Positions 31,701 through 36,708 of a stretch of 60,000 nucleotides of DNA are shown in pieces. The position numbers and the translations under genes are program-made. The first letter of the stretch is position 1. Each line of letters starts with the position of its first letter. The notes below the pieces were generated by a model. The model ran no database searches and was not told the origin of the DNA. It saw only the letters and a list, made by a program, of their open reading frames with translations. The DNA is from Bolinopsis microptera (taxonomy: Eukaryota; Ctenophora; Tentaculata; Lobata; Bolinopsidae): positions 13,069,675-13,129,674 of the forward strand of contig NC_087076.1 of the NCBI RefSeq assembly GCF_026151205.1. The letters are read 5' to 3'.

Positions 31701-33644
31701 GTGCGCGCGGTGTCGCGCAAGCACGTGCAAAGCATCCCCAAACTCTGCGACAGAGCCCTCAAGCTACTTCAAGAGGGAGTGCTAGTCGAGGACTACGTTT
31801 TGGACCACATTCCTAAGCTGATGACGTTTCTAAGAGAGTGTAACTGTACGTTGAGATGGATGATGTTACACACAGCTACCCCTCCCTCTCAAAAGAAGTG
31901 TAAACAACTTTATGACACCGTCATGTCTCATAATGTTAGCTTTTTTAGTTAATTCATCACATTTTTAGAGAGACTTTACTTAAGTAAATACTTTCCTGTT
32001 CAACGATATGGTTTATACAATATTCTCCAAAACAGAAAAGAATCGATGCGTTATACTTACTAGTTAACTAGTATACTATAAACCGTCTCGCTTTATATAT
32101 GTAGTAAGATACGTTATAGCGTTCGCACAAAAGTTAAGATCTGACACCCCACCTCTCAGACACAGCTAAGTGAGGTGGTGGCACTACTTCTAAACACGGC
32201 TCAGCTGGAACTAGTGCTGAAGGACATGTTCAAGTTCCTCCTGGACAGGAAGGAAGAGAAGTGGAACTCTTGTCAGAAGGAAACGGGGGAGCGACTCCTT
32301 GAGTTAGCTGACGTGTTCAGTGGCACGAAACCTCTTGCTAGGGTTGACAAGAACGATAATCTACAGGTTAGTTATTTGAGGGAATATTTCCTTTAGAGGT
32401 AGGGCTTGCCTTTCTATAGCAACATAGTTGGAAATTCAGACACGAGGAAAGTTTATATTTCATTAACAAGATATATGAATAATATATTATAAGAAATGTT
32501 GGCAGAGCTTTACTAACCGCTTGAAACTGAGCCCAGGCGTGGTTCCGAGAGATAGCAAAGCAGACGGCTGATATTGACTACAATGATCACACGATGGCGG
32601 GAAGGAAGATAGCCCAGCTGATACAGGCTATAGAGGAGGTCCAGGAGTTCCATCAGCTGGAGAGTAACTGGCAGATCAGGCAGTTCCTCACCGACACCAG
32701 GTCTTATCTTCATCAGGTCAGATGAACTGGATTATCTTCTTAAATTCTCATGGACTATGGACTCTGCGGAGGGTGCATGCTAATTACAGTCACATTATTC
32801 GTGTTTCTAGCTGTTAGTATTATATCCGGCAGAGTATCAGATTGTTTAATTTAATTCTCATTTTTCAGATGATCCGAACAATAAACGTAAAAGAAGAGGT
32901 GCTGATTCAGATTCAGATAATTGGAGACTTATCCTACGCCTGGTACATAATAGACGACTACACCAAGTTCATGCAGAACCTCATCAAGAAAGACCCAGGA
33001 TTGGTTAAGAAGCTCCGAGCGACCTTCCTGAAACTGGGCTCAGCTCTGGATCTGCCCCTGGTGAGAATAGGAGAAGCAGGTACTGAAGACTTCAGGTCCG
33101 TCAGTGAGTGCTACAGCAAAGCTCTGGTATCCTACGTCAGGAAAGTTCTCCAAATCATCCCCCAGTCCATGTTCTCGTTGCTGGAGGAGATTGTTAAAGT
33201 TCTGACTCATGACATGGTGGAGGTTCCTACCAGACTTGACAAGGACAAGCTGAAGGACTACGCTCAGCTCAATGAGCGGTACAAGGTTGCTAAACTTACC
33301 CACGCTATATCTGTCTTTACTGATGGTATGTTGATGATGAAGTCTACTCTGGTAGGTGTGATTAAGATAGATCCTAAGAAGCTTCTAGAAGATGGAATAA
33401 GGAAGGAGCTGGTTACGAGGGTAGCTAAAGCATTCCACAATGCGCTGGTTTTCAATCAGAAGGGAGTGTCTAATGATTTGCCCCAGGTTCTCTTACGGTT
33501 ATCTTCAAAAACTGACGGTTTTAGGCGGTCATTCGAGTACATTCAGGATTATCTGAATATATTTGGGCTGAAGATGTGGCAGGAAGAGGTTATGAGGATT
33601 ATTAACTACAACGTGGAGCAGGAATGCAATACATTCCTTCGTCA
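794..33644 (+). CDS. WASHC5: WASH complex subunit 5 (strumpellin), 5' two thirds, 11 exons
   Basis: Strumpellin is the large helical scaffold of the WASH complex, which activates Arp2/3 on endosomes. Exons: 794-978, 17323-17407, 24580-24677, 25548-25626, 25774-25874, 30641-30817, 31063-31256, 31624-31934, 32160-32366, 32537-32716, 32869-33644 (cut by the N gap). All junctions are GT-AG and all phases agree, giving 797 complete codons of an expected ~1160. The match to animal strumpellin is collinear: [110 protein letters not shown]. Met-794 has A at -3; Met-830 aligns better with the usual N-terminus, so the start is ambiguous by 12 residues. Introns 1, 2 and 5 contain antisense genes. The last ~360 residues must lie in or beyond the gap. 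Confidence 0.96.
979..2034 (+). other. WASHC5 intron 1, proximal part
   Basis: Apart from AT-rich sequence with short direct repeats (a doubled ATTTACATACGAG near 1245) I see no gene or element here. Confidence 0.3.
2035..2790. repeat. 15-bp minisatellite (GCTACTGTTCTTCCT)n
   Basis: About 50 copies of a 15-bp unit with simple substitutions (C/T in TTCTT, A/C in CCAGC). Because 15 is a multiple of three and the unit has no stop in several frames, both strands show long pseudo-ORFs, for example a minus-strand repeat of AGRTV following the hydrophobic start [15 protein letters not shown] see no splice sites or homology making it a gene. Coding use of the minus frame (1964-2842) cannot be excluded. 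Confidence 0.9.
3035..3409. mobile_element. piggyBac-like MITE, TTAA target duplication
   Basis: A 375-bp element flanked by TTAA at 3031-3034 and 3410-3413. Inverted termini are GGGGACATACACCAAA on the left and TTTGGTGTATGTCTCC on the right, with one mismatch. TTAA targets are typical of piggyBac transposons. There is no transposase ORF, so it is non-autonomous. Confidence 0.8.
3437..3515 (-). CDS. Candidate single exon of an unidentified antisense gene
   Basis: Acceptor TTTCTAG| and a strong donor CAG|GTAAGT bound 79 bases that read [18 protein letters not shown] then NITATAVQ, with an N-glycosylation sequon. It enters in phase 2 and leaves in phase 0. It lies downstream of the stop of the antisense receptor gene. 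I could not chain it convincingly to other exons; a possible terminal exon at 2866-2976 reads [19 protein letters not shown] but does not match in phase. Confidence 0.3.
3960..4965. repeat. Four tandem copies of a ~263-bp repeat
   Basis: The segment containing GTGACATTAATTTGCGCAAC recurs near 3988, 4257, 4520 and 4783, the last two exactly 263 bp apart, with a degenerate edge to 4965. Copies are about 95% alike. Each carries a minus-strand ORF of about 60-90 residues ([25 protein letters not shown]) open in every copy, ending just downstream of the receptor gene. No known domain; probably a local tandem duplication rather than genes. Confidence 0.85.
5057..8418 (-). CDS. Receptor exon 7: LDLa array, 7TM and C-tail
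   Basis: One 3362-bp exon. Acceptor TTATCACAG| at 8419-8420 joins in phase 1 and the frame stays open upstream of the first possible internal start, so the exon is not a gene by itself. Four LDLa modules are well formed (starting near + strand 7855, 7375, 6555 and 6470); others have lost cysteines or the acidic calcium site. The 7TM part spans about 6340-5270. Confidence 0.88.
5057..11764 (-). CDS. Chimeric GPCR: Cys-rich domains x3, SRCR, LDLa repeats, 7TM
   Basis: Seven exons on the minus strand: 11764-11590, 11306-11094, 10046-9849, 9562-9371, 9210-9116, 8916-8643, 8418-5057. Every junction is GT-AG and phases chain without a break (1,1,1,1,0,1), giving 1502 residues. Order: signal peptide (1-22) with a Ser/Thr-rich linker; three hevein-like 8-Cys domains (about 62-255); an SRCR domain (260-382, [13 protein letters not shown] and [16 protein letters not shown]); several LDLa modules (540-1065, such as [13 protein letters not shown] and [13 protein letters not shown]); seven membrane segments (about 1075-1430) with NPLIY in TM7; and a ~75-residue tail. 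DRY in TM3 is replaced by MYR. The second extracellular loop is very long (~110 residues). Closest known architectures are the LDLa-bearing class A receptors (relaxin/LGR type, mollusc GRL101), but leucine-rich repeats are absent here. It lies wholly in WASHC5 intron 1, antisense. Ligand unknown. Confidence 0.85.
8643..9210 (-). CDS. Receptor exons 5-6: SRCR domain
   Basis: Exons 9210-9116 and 8916-8643 join in phase 0 to give one scavenger receptor cysteine-rich domain: [13 protein letters not shown], then [19 protein letters not shown], then [16 protein letters not shown] and ILSC. SRCR domains bind proteins or polyanions outside the cell. The intron inside the domain has donor AAGAAA|GTAGGT and acceptor TATTTCAG|. 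Confidence 0.8.
9371..11306 (-). CDS. Receptor exons 2-4: three tandem hevein-like Cys-rich domain exons
   Basis: Three symmetric phase 1 exons (11306-11094, 10046-9849, 9562-9371) of 71, 66 and 64 codons, each one domain with eight cysteines. The shared pattern is W-R-x-D-G-x-C-G ... E-C-x-P ... P-C-C ... C-G-x-S-x-x-x-C-x-C-x-G-C-I-D-Y-R. CC-x5-C-x6-C spacing resembles type 1 (hevein) chitin-binding domains, but the tail C-x-C-x-x-C differs. Symmetric phase explains how they could multiply by exon duplication. Carbohydrate binding is an inference. Confidence 0.78.
10125..10319 (-). mobile_element. 3' remnant of a LINE (C-terminal ORF fragment)
   Basis: Minus frame ending at TAA 10125-10127 reads [18 protein letters not shown] and ILQ-like [12 protein letters not shown], the C-terminal tail seen behind the reverse transcriptase of CR1/RTE-like LINEs. 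It resembles the fragment at 47825-48255. 5' truncated, inside receptor intron 2. Confidence 0.6.
10380..11030 (-). mobile_element. tRNA-derived SINE, split by a hAT MITE
   Basis: The head (about 11030-10966, minus strand) resembles tRNA-Gly: GTGGTGTAGTGG as A box, CCTCCCAAG as anticodon loop (CCC) and GGGTTCAAATCC as B box. The T-arm is one base short, so it is not a working tRNA. An unrelated body follows to about 10380. A MITE at 10435-10787 interrupts the body, with target copies CTCCCGAA on both sides. The 3' limit is uncertain, because a LINE tail follows directly. Confidence 0.65.
10435..10787. mobile_element. hAT-type MITE, 8-bp TSD CTCCCGAA
   Basis: A 353-bp element with perfect inverted termini CAGACGTGGGCGCCGCCG and an 8-bp direct duplication at 10427-10434 and 10788-10795. 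CAG ends plus an 8-bp duplication are the hAT signature. The subterminal regions are GCC-repeat rich. No transposase. It is inserted in the SINE. Confidence 0.88.
11590..11764 (-). CDS. Receptor exon 1: signal peptide and linker
   Basis: Starts at Met [19 protein letters not shown], a clear signal peptide, then a repeated S-N-(Q/K)-V-S-D/N-V linker with several sequons encoded by a degenerate 24-27 bp repeat. Donor CAAG|GTTGGT is weaker than consensus but gives the phase 1 needed by the next exon. Confidence 0.7.
11935..15089. mobile_element. 3.15-kb inverted-repeat element with phased TTTCGTCACA motifs
   Basis: The termini are inverted: ATATGGACACGTTCATTGAA at 11935 and its complement ending near 15089. 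A consensus GTAAATTTCGTCACA occurs about every 150-165 bp: eleven times in this orientation from about 12142 to 13730 and eight times in the opposite orientation from about 13797 to 14890, so the arms mirror each other around 13.77 kb. The left arm includes three ~310-bp tandem units (from about 12765, 13065 and 13376); the right arm has two ~630-bp units, each ending in a copy of the terminus (near 14360-14415 and 15045-15089). No ORF of note. A non-autonomous foldback-like transposon is the best guess. Confidence 0.7.
15173..15440 (-). repeat. Two diverged copies of an exon-like segment (antisense)
   Basis: The segment around TCTGTCCGTACGCACA occurs at about 15200 and 15382 with its flanks. 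Read on the minus strand the left copy (15230-15173) has acceptor TTTAG|, donor CTCAG|GTAATA and codes [18 protein letters not shown]; the right copy reads [15 protein letters not shown]. Open frames and splice-like edges suggest exons or exon relics of an antisense gene. No family recognised. Confidence 0.3.
15886..15958 (+). mobile_element. tRNA-like sequence (probable SINE head or tRNA pseudogene)
   Basis: TGGCTTAGTTGG (A box), a TGCT/AGCA anticodon stem with loop CTTAATC and a T-arm CGAGG-GTCCGAA-TCTCG that pairs are all visible. The acceptor ends do not pair and the Leu-type anticodon lacks a long variable arm, so a functional tRNA is unlikely. Confidence 0.4.
16207..16329 (-). CDS. Candidate exon, unidentified antisense gene
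   Basis: Acceptor GGTCGCAG| and donor CTCAG|GTACTT frame 123 bases that code [18 protein letters not shown] then [18 protein letters not shown], phase 2 on both sides. The donor flank matches the flank of the exon-like copy at 15173 (AATTAGTTTTAGTTAT downstream on the minus strand), so the two sites share ancestry. Isolated and unconfirmed. Confidence 0.35.
16330..17322. other. WASHC5 intron 1, distal part
   Basis: Contains poly-G tracts (about 16705-16720 and 17208-17218) but no recognisable gene or element. Confidence 0.3.
17323..17407 (+). CDS. WASHC5: WASHC5 exon 2
   Basis: 28 codons from acceptor TTTTTCAG| to donor TTACAG|GTATTA; codes [11 protein letters not shown] and KLDANGDLQ, matching YGD-FDFSYF and KLDAKPELQ of vertebrate strumpellin. 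Confidence 0.9.
17536..18252 (-). CDS. Small secreted glycoprotein, 3 exons (Ig-like?)
   Basis: Exons 18252-18094, 17938-17842 and 17693-17536 join in phases 0 and 1 with good splice sites (AAT|GTAAGT, CCCAG|, CGA|GTAAGT, TTTCAG|), giving a complete 137-residue protein. Residues 1-21 ([20 protein letters not shown]) are a signal peptide. The mature part has about seven N-glycosylation sequons and only two cysteines, both in exon 3, about 31 residues apart ([15 protein letters not shown] and IKISGC). D-H-A-G-K-Y recalls the D-x-G-x-Y motif of Ig folds, though the canonical Cys is missing, so Ig-like is a guess. A TATA box lies about 70 bp upstream. It is nested antisense in WASHC5 intron 2. 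Function unknown. Confidence 0.72.
18319..18326 (-). promoter_or_regulatory. TATA box of the small secreted protein gene
   Basis: TATAAAAC on the minus strand, 67 bp before the ATG at 18252. Position and sequence suit a core promoter with a short 5' UTR. Confidence 0.55.
18854..19132 (+). CDS. 92-codon ORF in the foldback spacer
   Basis: [18 protein letters not shown] to a TGA, predicted helical and basic ([33 protein letters not shown]). I do not recognise it. It has an ordinary coding appearance and sits exactly between the inverted arms, so it may be a captured gene fragment or an element-encoded protein. Confidence 0.35.
   Translation: MVDTMHRTGCGLYEALDSINVKRGFWRNVRPIAEALLVSPTRFKETLRHHGSTLNLKRAKTLAAAVLNTTSGQQKLKTLNIDGVALVPLAGY
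19225..19330. repeat. Tandem duplication of ~58 bp
   Basis: The segment with ATGAAATATCGTCTATTCAT occurs twice in direct tandem inside the foldback spacer. Confidence 0.7.
19920..20320. other. WASHC5 intron 2 between foldback and minisatellite
   Basis: No gene seen. An ORF at 20070-20285 lacks homology I can recognise. Confidence 0.3.
20321..24556. repeat. 20-bp minisatellite, about 211 copies with higher-order repeats
   Basis: Consensus unit TCCAACACACCTCAATAGTG. The register is kept exactly for 4.2 kb: no insertion or deletion, only substitutions (mainly C/T at base 6 and A/C at base 8). Rare variant units mark larger repeats: TGCAACAAAC at 21741 and 22541, TTCAAAACAC at 21861 and 22661 (800 bp apart), and GTCAATAGTG at 21891, 22691 and 23891. 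The array ends 23 bases before WASHC5 exon 3. Confidence 0.97.
24580..24677 (+). CDS. WASHC5: WASHC5 exon 3
   Basis: Acceptor TTCCACCAG|, donor AACAG|GTTCAT; codes [18 protein letters not shown] and [13 protein letters not shown]. The minisatellite stops 23 bases upstream, so this acceptor has a very short pyrimidine tract. Confidence 0.92.
24711..24821. mobile_element. Short MITE-like inverted repeat
   Basis: GGGGGAAGCCAAGGGGTATT at the left and its complement at the right enclose ~110 bp. No clear target duplication. About 33 bp after WASHC5 exon 3. Confidence 0.5.
24830..25547. other. WASHC5 intron 3
   Basis: Holds a short GTGC run at about 25022-25045. No gene recognised. Confidence 0.3.
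25548..25626 (+). CDS. WASHC5: WASHC5 exon 4
   Basis: Acceptor TGTGTCAG|, donor AACAG|GTACCA; codes [19 protein letters not shown], aligned with YLDDLNEGVYIQQTLETVL. Confidence 0.92.
25774..25874 (+). CDS. WASHC5: WASHC5 exon 5
   Basis: Acceptor ACCGCAG|, donor CACAG|GTTCAT (the same weak donor as exon 3); codes [19 protein letters not shown] and [10 protein letters not shown]. Ends in phase 2, completed by the first base of exon 6. Confidence 0.92.
26010..26214. mobile_element. PIF/Harbinger-like MITE, TTA target duplication
   Basis: The left end GGGGTCGTTCACATATTACG and right end CGTAATATGTGAACGACCCC are inverted copies (right arm with one mismatch), flanked by TTA at 26007-26009 and 26215-26217. 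Three-base TWA targets and GG-starting ends fit PIF/Harbinger. The inside is poly-C tracts with GTAATCAACCGTAAG. The same right end recurs at 29385-29404 and 30057-30076. Confidence 0.75.
26345..26414. repeat. ~70-bp perfect-type hairpin, repeated at 29541-29608
   Basis: CTCTTATCGAGGT ... ACCTCGATAAGAG enclosing AGATAAGATAATAG ... CTATTATCTTAT. A second copy lies near 29541-29608 with the same flanks, as part of the duplicated block. Confidence 0.8.
26565..27176 (-). CDS. Neuropeptide precursor, nine FVDF/FLDF-amide repeats
   Basis: A 203-residue precursor. Residues 1-19 ([19 protein letters not shown]) are a signal peptide followed by QPPIRR. Nine 17-residue repeats [17 protein letters not shown] follow (eight identical at the protein core, one [11 protein letters not shown]). 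Each ends in Gly-Lys-Arg, the usual signal for dibasic cleavage and C-terminal amidation, so the predicted product is a peptide ending in FVDF-amide; cleavage inside the spacer could give a pyroglutamyl N-terminus at Gln. Met at 27176 is preferred over an upstream in-frame Met because it starts the signal sequence. The C-terminus ends in sequence shared with the truncated copy. Nested antisense in WASHC5 intron 5. I know no family with this ending. Confidence 0.82.
   Translation of the reverse strand: MTKVFCFLLVLGLIALTQCQPPIRRSAEPQQNGEPFVDFGKRSAEPQQNGEPFVDFGKRSAEPQQNGEPFVDFGKRSAEPQQNGKPFLDFGKRSAEPQQNGEPFVDFGKRSAEPQQNGEPFVDFGKRSAEPQQNGEPFVDFGKRSAEPQQNGEPFVDFGKRSAEPQQNGEPFVDFGKRSAEPSTPAGTPIMLTCMKLHWVTQG
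27240..27900. other. Intron 5 interval, upstream side of the peptide gene
   Basis: Probably holds the peptide gene promoter. CCGCCATATTTTTCCCGGT near 27670 recurs near 28427, a diverged repeat of unknown class. Confidence 0.35.
27901..28200 (+). CDS. 99-codon ORF of unknown origin
   Basis: Open from 27901 (GTG, no early ATG) to TAA. The middle ([20 protein letters not shown]) and acidic Asn-rich end ([17 protein letters not shown]) look like real protein, but I do not recognise it. Sits inside the transposon-bounded interval, so a captured or element-derived exon is possible. Confidence 0.25.
   Translation: MILTFLAHEVSKLCHYFMVHGGLITGAVEDAKPRRSPIPSGGQEIKLPRLTFRAVAPLADKMKVLLRQQYNFEFDGQQQGDINNDNGGDISDNENENTL
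28720..28895. repeat. Poly-C tracts with TAATCAAG spacers
   Basis: Three runs of 16-32 C separated by ACGTAATCAAGATTAGACA-type spacers, the internal sequence of the PIF/Harbinger-like MITE amplified. Run lengths are probably unreliable in the assembly. Confidence 0.7.
28896..29540. other. Intron 5 interval with a second MITE right half
   Basis: Holds a 40-codon ORF (28893-29014, ending SVRAALKEL) that I cannot assign, AT-rich sequence, a poly-C tract at 29315-29338 and the second right end at 29385-29404. From 29385 the sequence duplicates 26195 onward. Confidence 0.4.
29793..29983 (-). pseudogene. Truncated copy of the neuropeptide repeat region
   Basis: Four repeats reading [11 protein letters not shown], all with Glu-Ala where the complete gene has Glu-Pro, then a stop after KRS. 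There is no signal peptide: the 5' side ends abruptly in a poly-C tract at 29984. Downstream sequence (26300-26600 in the complete copy) is shared, so this is a duplicate cut short. Uniform E-A in all four repeats shows its repeats have been homogenised separately. Confidence 0.75.
30081..30676 (+). repeat. WASHC5: 56-bp tandem array of the WASHC5 exon 6 splice acceptor and exon start
   Basis: AG dinucleotides recur at exactly 56-bp steps from 30079 to 30639, eleven in all. Each unit is CATTAACCAGTAACCCTCTCTAG-type intron end (branch-like TTAAC, pyrimidine tract, AG) followed by the 36 coding bases of exon 6. The last AG (30639-30640) is the one that gives an open WASHC5 frame. Using an earlier one runs into TAA after 14 residues unless the weak donor CCA|GTAACC is used, which would make a 42-nt in-frame cassette. 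Confidence 0.95.
30641..30817 (+). CDS. WASHC5: WASHC5 exon 6
   Basis: Begins [19 protein letters not shown], collinear with YSAARSSADSNMDDICKLL of vertebrate strumpellin, which fixes the acceptor at 30640. Continues through [13 protein letters not shown] to donor CTCAG|GTTGGT. The first 12 codons lie inside the last unit of the 56-bp array. Confidence 0.93.
31063..31256 (+). CDS. WASHC5: WASHC5 exon 7
   Basis: Acceptor TCCCCAG|, donor CATGG|GTCAGT; codes [34 protein letters not shown] and [12 protein letters not shown]. Confidence 0.95.
31264..31345. repeat. Short tandem repeat after exon 7
   Basis: GGCTATATAAACCCTGA repeated about five times with small changes, immediately inside the intron. 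Confidence 0.75.
31420..31487. mobile_element. 68-bp Tc1/mariner-like MITE, TA duplication
   Basis: Ends CAGGGTGATTCAAAA and TTTGAAACACCCTG are inverted with one mismatch, flanked by TA on both sides (31418-31419, 31488-31489). TA targets and CAGGGTG ends fit mariner-type MITEs. Confidence 0.7.
31624..31934 (+). CDS. WASHC5: WASHC5 exon 8
   Basis: Acceptor ATATTCAG|, donor CATAAT|GTTAGC; codes [19 protein letters not shown] and [20 protein letters not shown]. Confidence 0.94.
32160..32366 (+). CDS. WASHC5: WASHC5 exon 9
   Basis: Acceptor CCTCTCAG|, donor CTACAG|GTTAGT; codes [20 protein letters not shown] and [18 protein letters not shown]. Confidence 0.95.
32537..32716 (+). CDS. WASHC5: WASHC5 exon 10
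   Basis: Acceptor GAGCCCAG|, donor CATCAG|GTCAGA; 60 codons beginning [17 protein letters not shown] and including [19 protein letters not shown]. Confidence 0.94.
32869..33644 (+). CDS. WASHC5: WASHC5 exon 11 (cut by assembly gap)
   Basis: Acceptor TTTTTCAG|; 258 codons beginning [12 protein letters not shown], through [16 protein letters not shown] and [20 protein letters not shown] to [14 protein letters not shown], then N. The exon may continue inside the gap. Confidence 0.96.
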
Positions 33645-33744
33645 NNNNNNNNNNNNNNNNNNNNNNNNNNNNNNNNNNNNNNNNNNNNNNNNNNNNNNNN
33701 NNNNNNNNNNNNNNNNNNNNNNNNNNNNNNNNNNNNNNNNNNNN
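33645..33744. other. Assembly gap (100 N)
   Basis: Exactly 100 N, the convention for a gap of unknown size. It hides the 3' end of WASHC5 and the 3' exon of the TMEM272-like gene. Confidence 0.98.
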
Positions 33745-33889
33745 ACCGAGATATCACATCCTACTTCAAGTTTAAATATTCTTCAAGCAAATGTTTTAAT
33801 GCGGCATCAAGTTGTTGGAATCCACTTCAAGGGTTAAAATTAAATAATCTGTAATCGTGTTAAAGATGTCTCCATTGGTTTACACTCAC

Positions 33890-35321
33890 ATTTTTAAATA
33901 CGCTGTAGACCCAGATCGTACCCAGAATGAACCAGACAAAAGATACGACAGCTAAAAATAACTCGTACCCTCTGTAAGCTAAACTAAATGCTTGCTGAAA
34001 GTATACGCGTAGTGTTATTGTGGCTATTTTGTGATCAAATATTTATCTAACAAAACATTTATCTAACTATGAACTATAGATCACCAGACTTAACTTACTT
34101 AGATTTATTATTACCAGAATTAAGAGACCTAGTTATCGATAGTTGAAATTCGTCATCTAGCGTGAAATGACGCTAGATTCCGCCAGTTAGCGACAATGCT
34201 GCCAATTCTCGTGCACCCTTTCAATGTCGCTAGATCAAGATGACGCGACGCTATTCAGCGTCATTTAACGCTAGTTACGCGACTATCGCCAGGCGACAGC
34301 TAGCGCTATTATGTATTAGTATTTGCACCGAAATGTAGCGTTTAAATTAAATGACGCTAGATAGCGTCATCTAGCGCTATTTAGCGACATTGAATTTGAA
34401 AGGGTGCACGCAGCACGACAATTTGAATTGGCATTATTGCTAATTTTCGCTAACTGGACGCTCGCTGTAGATCAAAATTTTGAATTTAAACTATCGGTAA
34501 AACTAAAGGTCCGAATTAGTTTAATTTAACGATTAAAGATTAAAGAATAACTGCGCTTACGTTATTAGGCACTTGTTTCCTCAGTAACATCAGTCCATTT
34601 TGGAGTAGTCCTAGAACTCCCGCCACTATTAGGTATATTGGAATCATTCTGAAATTAGGGCTTGTACAAGTTTGTAGTTACCATATAATATAGTCTACTG
34701 AATTTAAGATCTAATCTTTTTAAATGGTTTAAGACGCCAGACGTAGAATTGATATCAGATATACATCGTGTCTTTTGATAAAAGTGTTTATCACCACGTT
34801 TGAATAAGTGTTGGTGCACTTGATAGTTAAGATGTTTGGCATTTTACCTGTTGATGGGGCACTTGTCGAGGTATGCAGCTCCGATAACAATGTAAGCTAC
34901 AGGTAGAATGAGTAGGAAGAGTAACACAAGGGTGCATGCCAGGGAGGCTATCAGAATTCCACCTGAGCAGTGTTAATTACTTCGGCACAGGTTGTGAATA
35001 GTAAGCTGTGAGACAGATTTTATTCTGGATGGTACTGTAGTTTAAACATGTCATCAGATTTATCTATTAATCAAGCACATTTGCACATTTACCAGCTTTT
35101 CGTAAGAAATCTGAGAAGTTCTCAGCAGTCAGCCACTCCTCCTTGATCTGCCCAAATAGAGACTCGTAAGTGGGGGGCAAGTCATCATCCTCGAACACGG
35201 GCAAGTTTCTGTCATGTTTAGTGCGGTGCCGGGCTGCTGAAGAAGTGTTCTGGTACTCTGGAGGTTCCCCGAGCTGGCCAACCTTCTCGTAGTCGGGCAG
35301 GGAGTCTCCTACCGACGACAT
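33890..35321 (-). CDS. TMEM272-like multi-pass membrane protein (3' end missing)
   Basis: Four exons on the minus strand: 35321-35093, 34962-34848, 34648-34561, 33994-33890, phases 1, 2, 0, 0, all GT-AG; 179 codons so far. The N-terminus is cytosolic-looking and acidic with LPPTYESLFGQIK, a PPxY motif typical of NEDD4-type ligase partners. Three membrane segments follow (ILIASLACTLVLLFLLILP; MIPIYLIVAGVLGLLQNGL; ELFLAVVSFVWFILGTIWVY). K-C-P-I-N-R-M-I-P-I-Y-L and F-V-W-F-I-L-G-x-x-W-V-Y match the TMEM272 family as I know it. The donor AAAAAT|GTGAGT at 33889 needs one more exon, to the left, in the gap. Converges on WASHC5. Confidence 0.8.
34134..34497. mobile_element. MITE-like inverted repeat rich in TAGCG/CGCTA
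   Basis: Ends ATCGATAGTTGAAATTC and GAATTTAAACTATCGGT are imperfect inverted copies, enclosing many TAGCG and CGCTA words. Lies in intron 3 of the TMEM272-like gene. Confidence 0.5.
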
Positions 35322-36303
35322 GGGGTCATCCCGTCACCTAGTAACTTAGTAACCGTAGTAACCTAGTAACCGTAGTAACAGTCACATTGTCTTTGTTTCC
35401 TTTTCTGGGAGTGAGTGTAAGACTTTCTTCGAACTTTGCATGCAGAATTAATACATTAAACGGGGACTAAAACTTAAGTTTATTCCCCAAAAACGAATAT
35501 CTCAGTATGCGGGCATACTGTGAGTGTGAACGATGGTTTTTAATTTGAAGCAATAATTTGGAGCGAGAGTTAAATCTGATATTTACTAATATTAGATTTA
35601 AAATTTAACACAACTACTACTAGACTGGTACTGATCGTTAACTGCACAGCAAACGTTACACTCGACACTAAATGTATACAAATGATGCAAACTGTACACA
35701 CGGCTTGTAGGCTAGACTCTTGAGATATTATATGTAAGCCTTCACAACTACGAACTAGTAGTTCTTAATCTTTCTCAATAACGTGTTCATTGTTAATACC
35801 ACACGGTAAGCTAACTACTGACTGTGCCGTAGTGCCGTTATTTTCGGGCATCCATTGTCCTTAAACAATGTTAAATGGTCTAAAGTCATGCTCCTGATAT
35901 TACATCTCAACTTTAATAAGTACAACAGTACAACGTAAAACGTGAGCCCAAACGATGAGCAGAATGTCGAATTTGTAACTGTCACGTACATGTAATTGTA
36001 ATTAGGTCTGTCCGACCTAATTTCATATCCATGATGTAAAGCATATCTTTTTAACTCAAGAGAATATGTAGTTTATGCTTACCTTTCATCATCATGTAAC
36101 GTTAGTCTCATTCATATTGATATTTGACCAATTTATGGGCCAAAATCTATCACATGCCCAAATATGGGCATATAGGTTTTGGCTCATAACTCAGTCATTT
36201 TTAGTCTAATCTGGATGAAAATTCATATACGAATTCAGGAGACCACTACTACTAGCTACAAATAGAGCACCTAAAACATAGGTTTTGGACATGTTATGTC
36301 CCG
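35322..36303. other. Upstream region of the TMEM272-like gene
   Basis: Just before the ATG are short repeats of AGTAACC(T/G)TAGTAACC (35338-35382). No other gene or element recognised. Confidence 0.3.
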
Positions 36304-36311
36304 TCGCGTTC

Positions 36312-36419
36312 TTGTATCAGGTTGTGACACCCACGGTCGTTTCATATCACCTTTATCGTCCTGACGATACAGGGGGAGCCGCGCACTTCGTGCGCGGCGG
36401 GTCATACAACGTATGACAA
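36312..36419. mobile_element. Tiny transposon copy 1 (TTGTATCA...TATGACAA), TSD TCGCGTTC
   Basis: 108 bp with a GC-rich hairpin GCCGCGCAC-TTC-GTGCGCGGC near its right end, flanked by 8-bp TCGCGTTC at 36304-36311 and 36420-36427. Part of its sequence (36350-36400) recurs inverted at 36588-36638. Confidence 0.8.
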
Positions 36420-36640
36420 TCGCGTTCGTCCTATCATATAATTATATACCATATACGAATACCTATATTAGTATTACATTTTAGATCGGTCCGCCCTTGT
36501 TACATGTTCGTGACAGTATGAGTAACAGTCGAATCGCAAATCGGTTATCATTGCGATTATTTTTTTAAAAAATAATCGCAAAAAAAACCGCCGCGCACGA
36601 AGTGCGCGGCTCCCTCTGTATCGTCAGGACGATAAAGGTC
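36350..36640. repeat. Large inverted repeat with GC hairpins
   Basis: CTTTATCGTCCTGACGATAC plus the adjoining GCCGCGCAC hairpin at 36350-36400 has an inverted copy at 36588-36638. The spacer also has the palindrome CGATTATTTTTTTAAAAAAT. Confidence 0.75.
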
Positions 36641-36650
36641 TGGATTTCGG

Positions 36651-36708
36651 TCTGCATATTTAATTTTTTTTTTTAATAATTAAATATGCAGACCGAAATC
36701 CACTTTAT
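36651..36708. repeat. 58-bp palindrome around a T run
   Basis: GGATTTCGGTCTGCATATTT and its complement are separated by about 17 bases, mostly T and A: a near-perfect hairpin. Confidence 0.85.

Noticed and set aside
33624-33854. ORFs spanning the N gap
   Set aside because: The translation across N is meaningless. Only the left part belongs to WASHC5.
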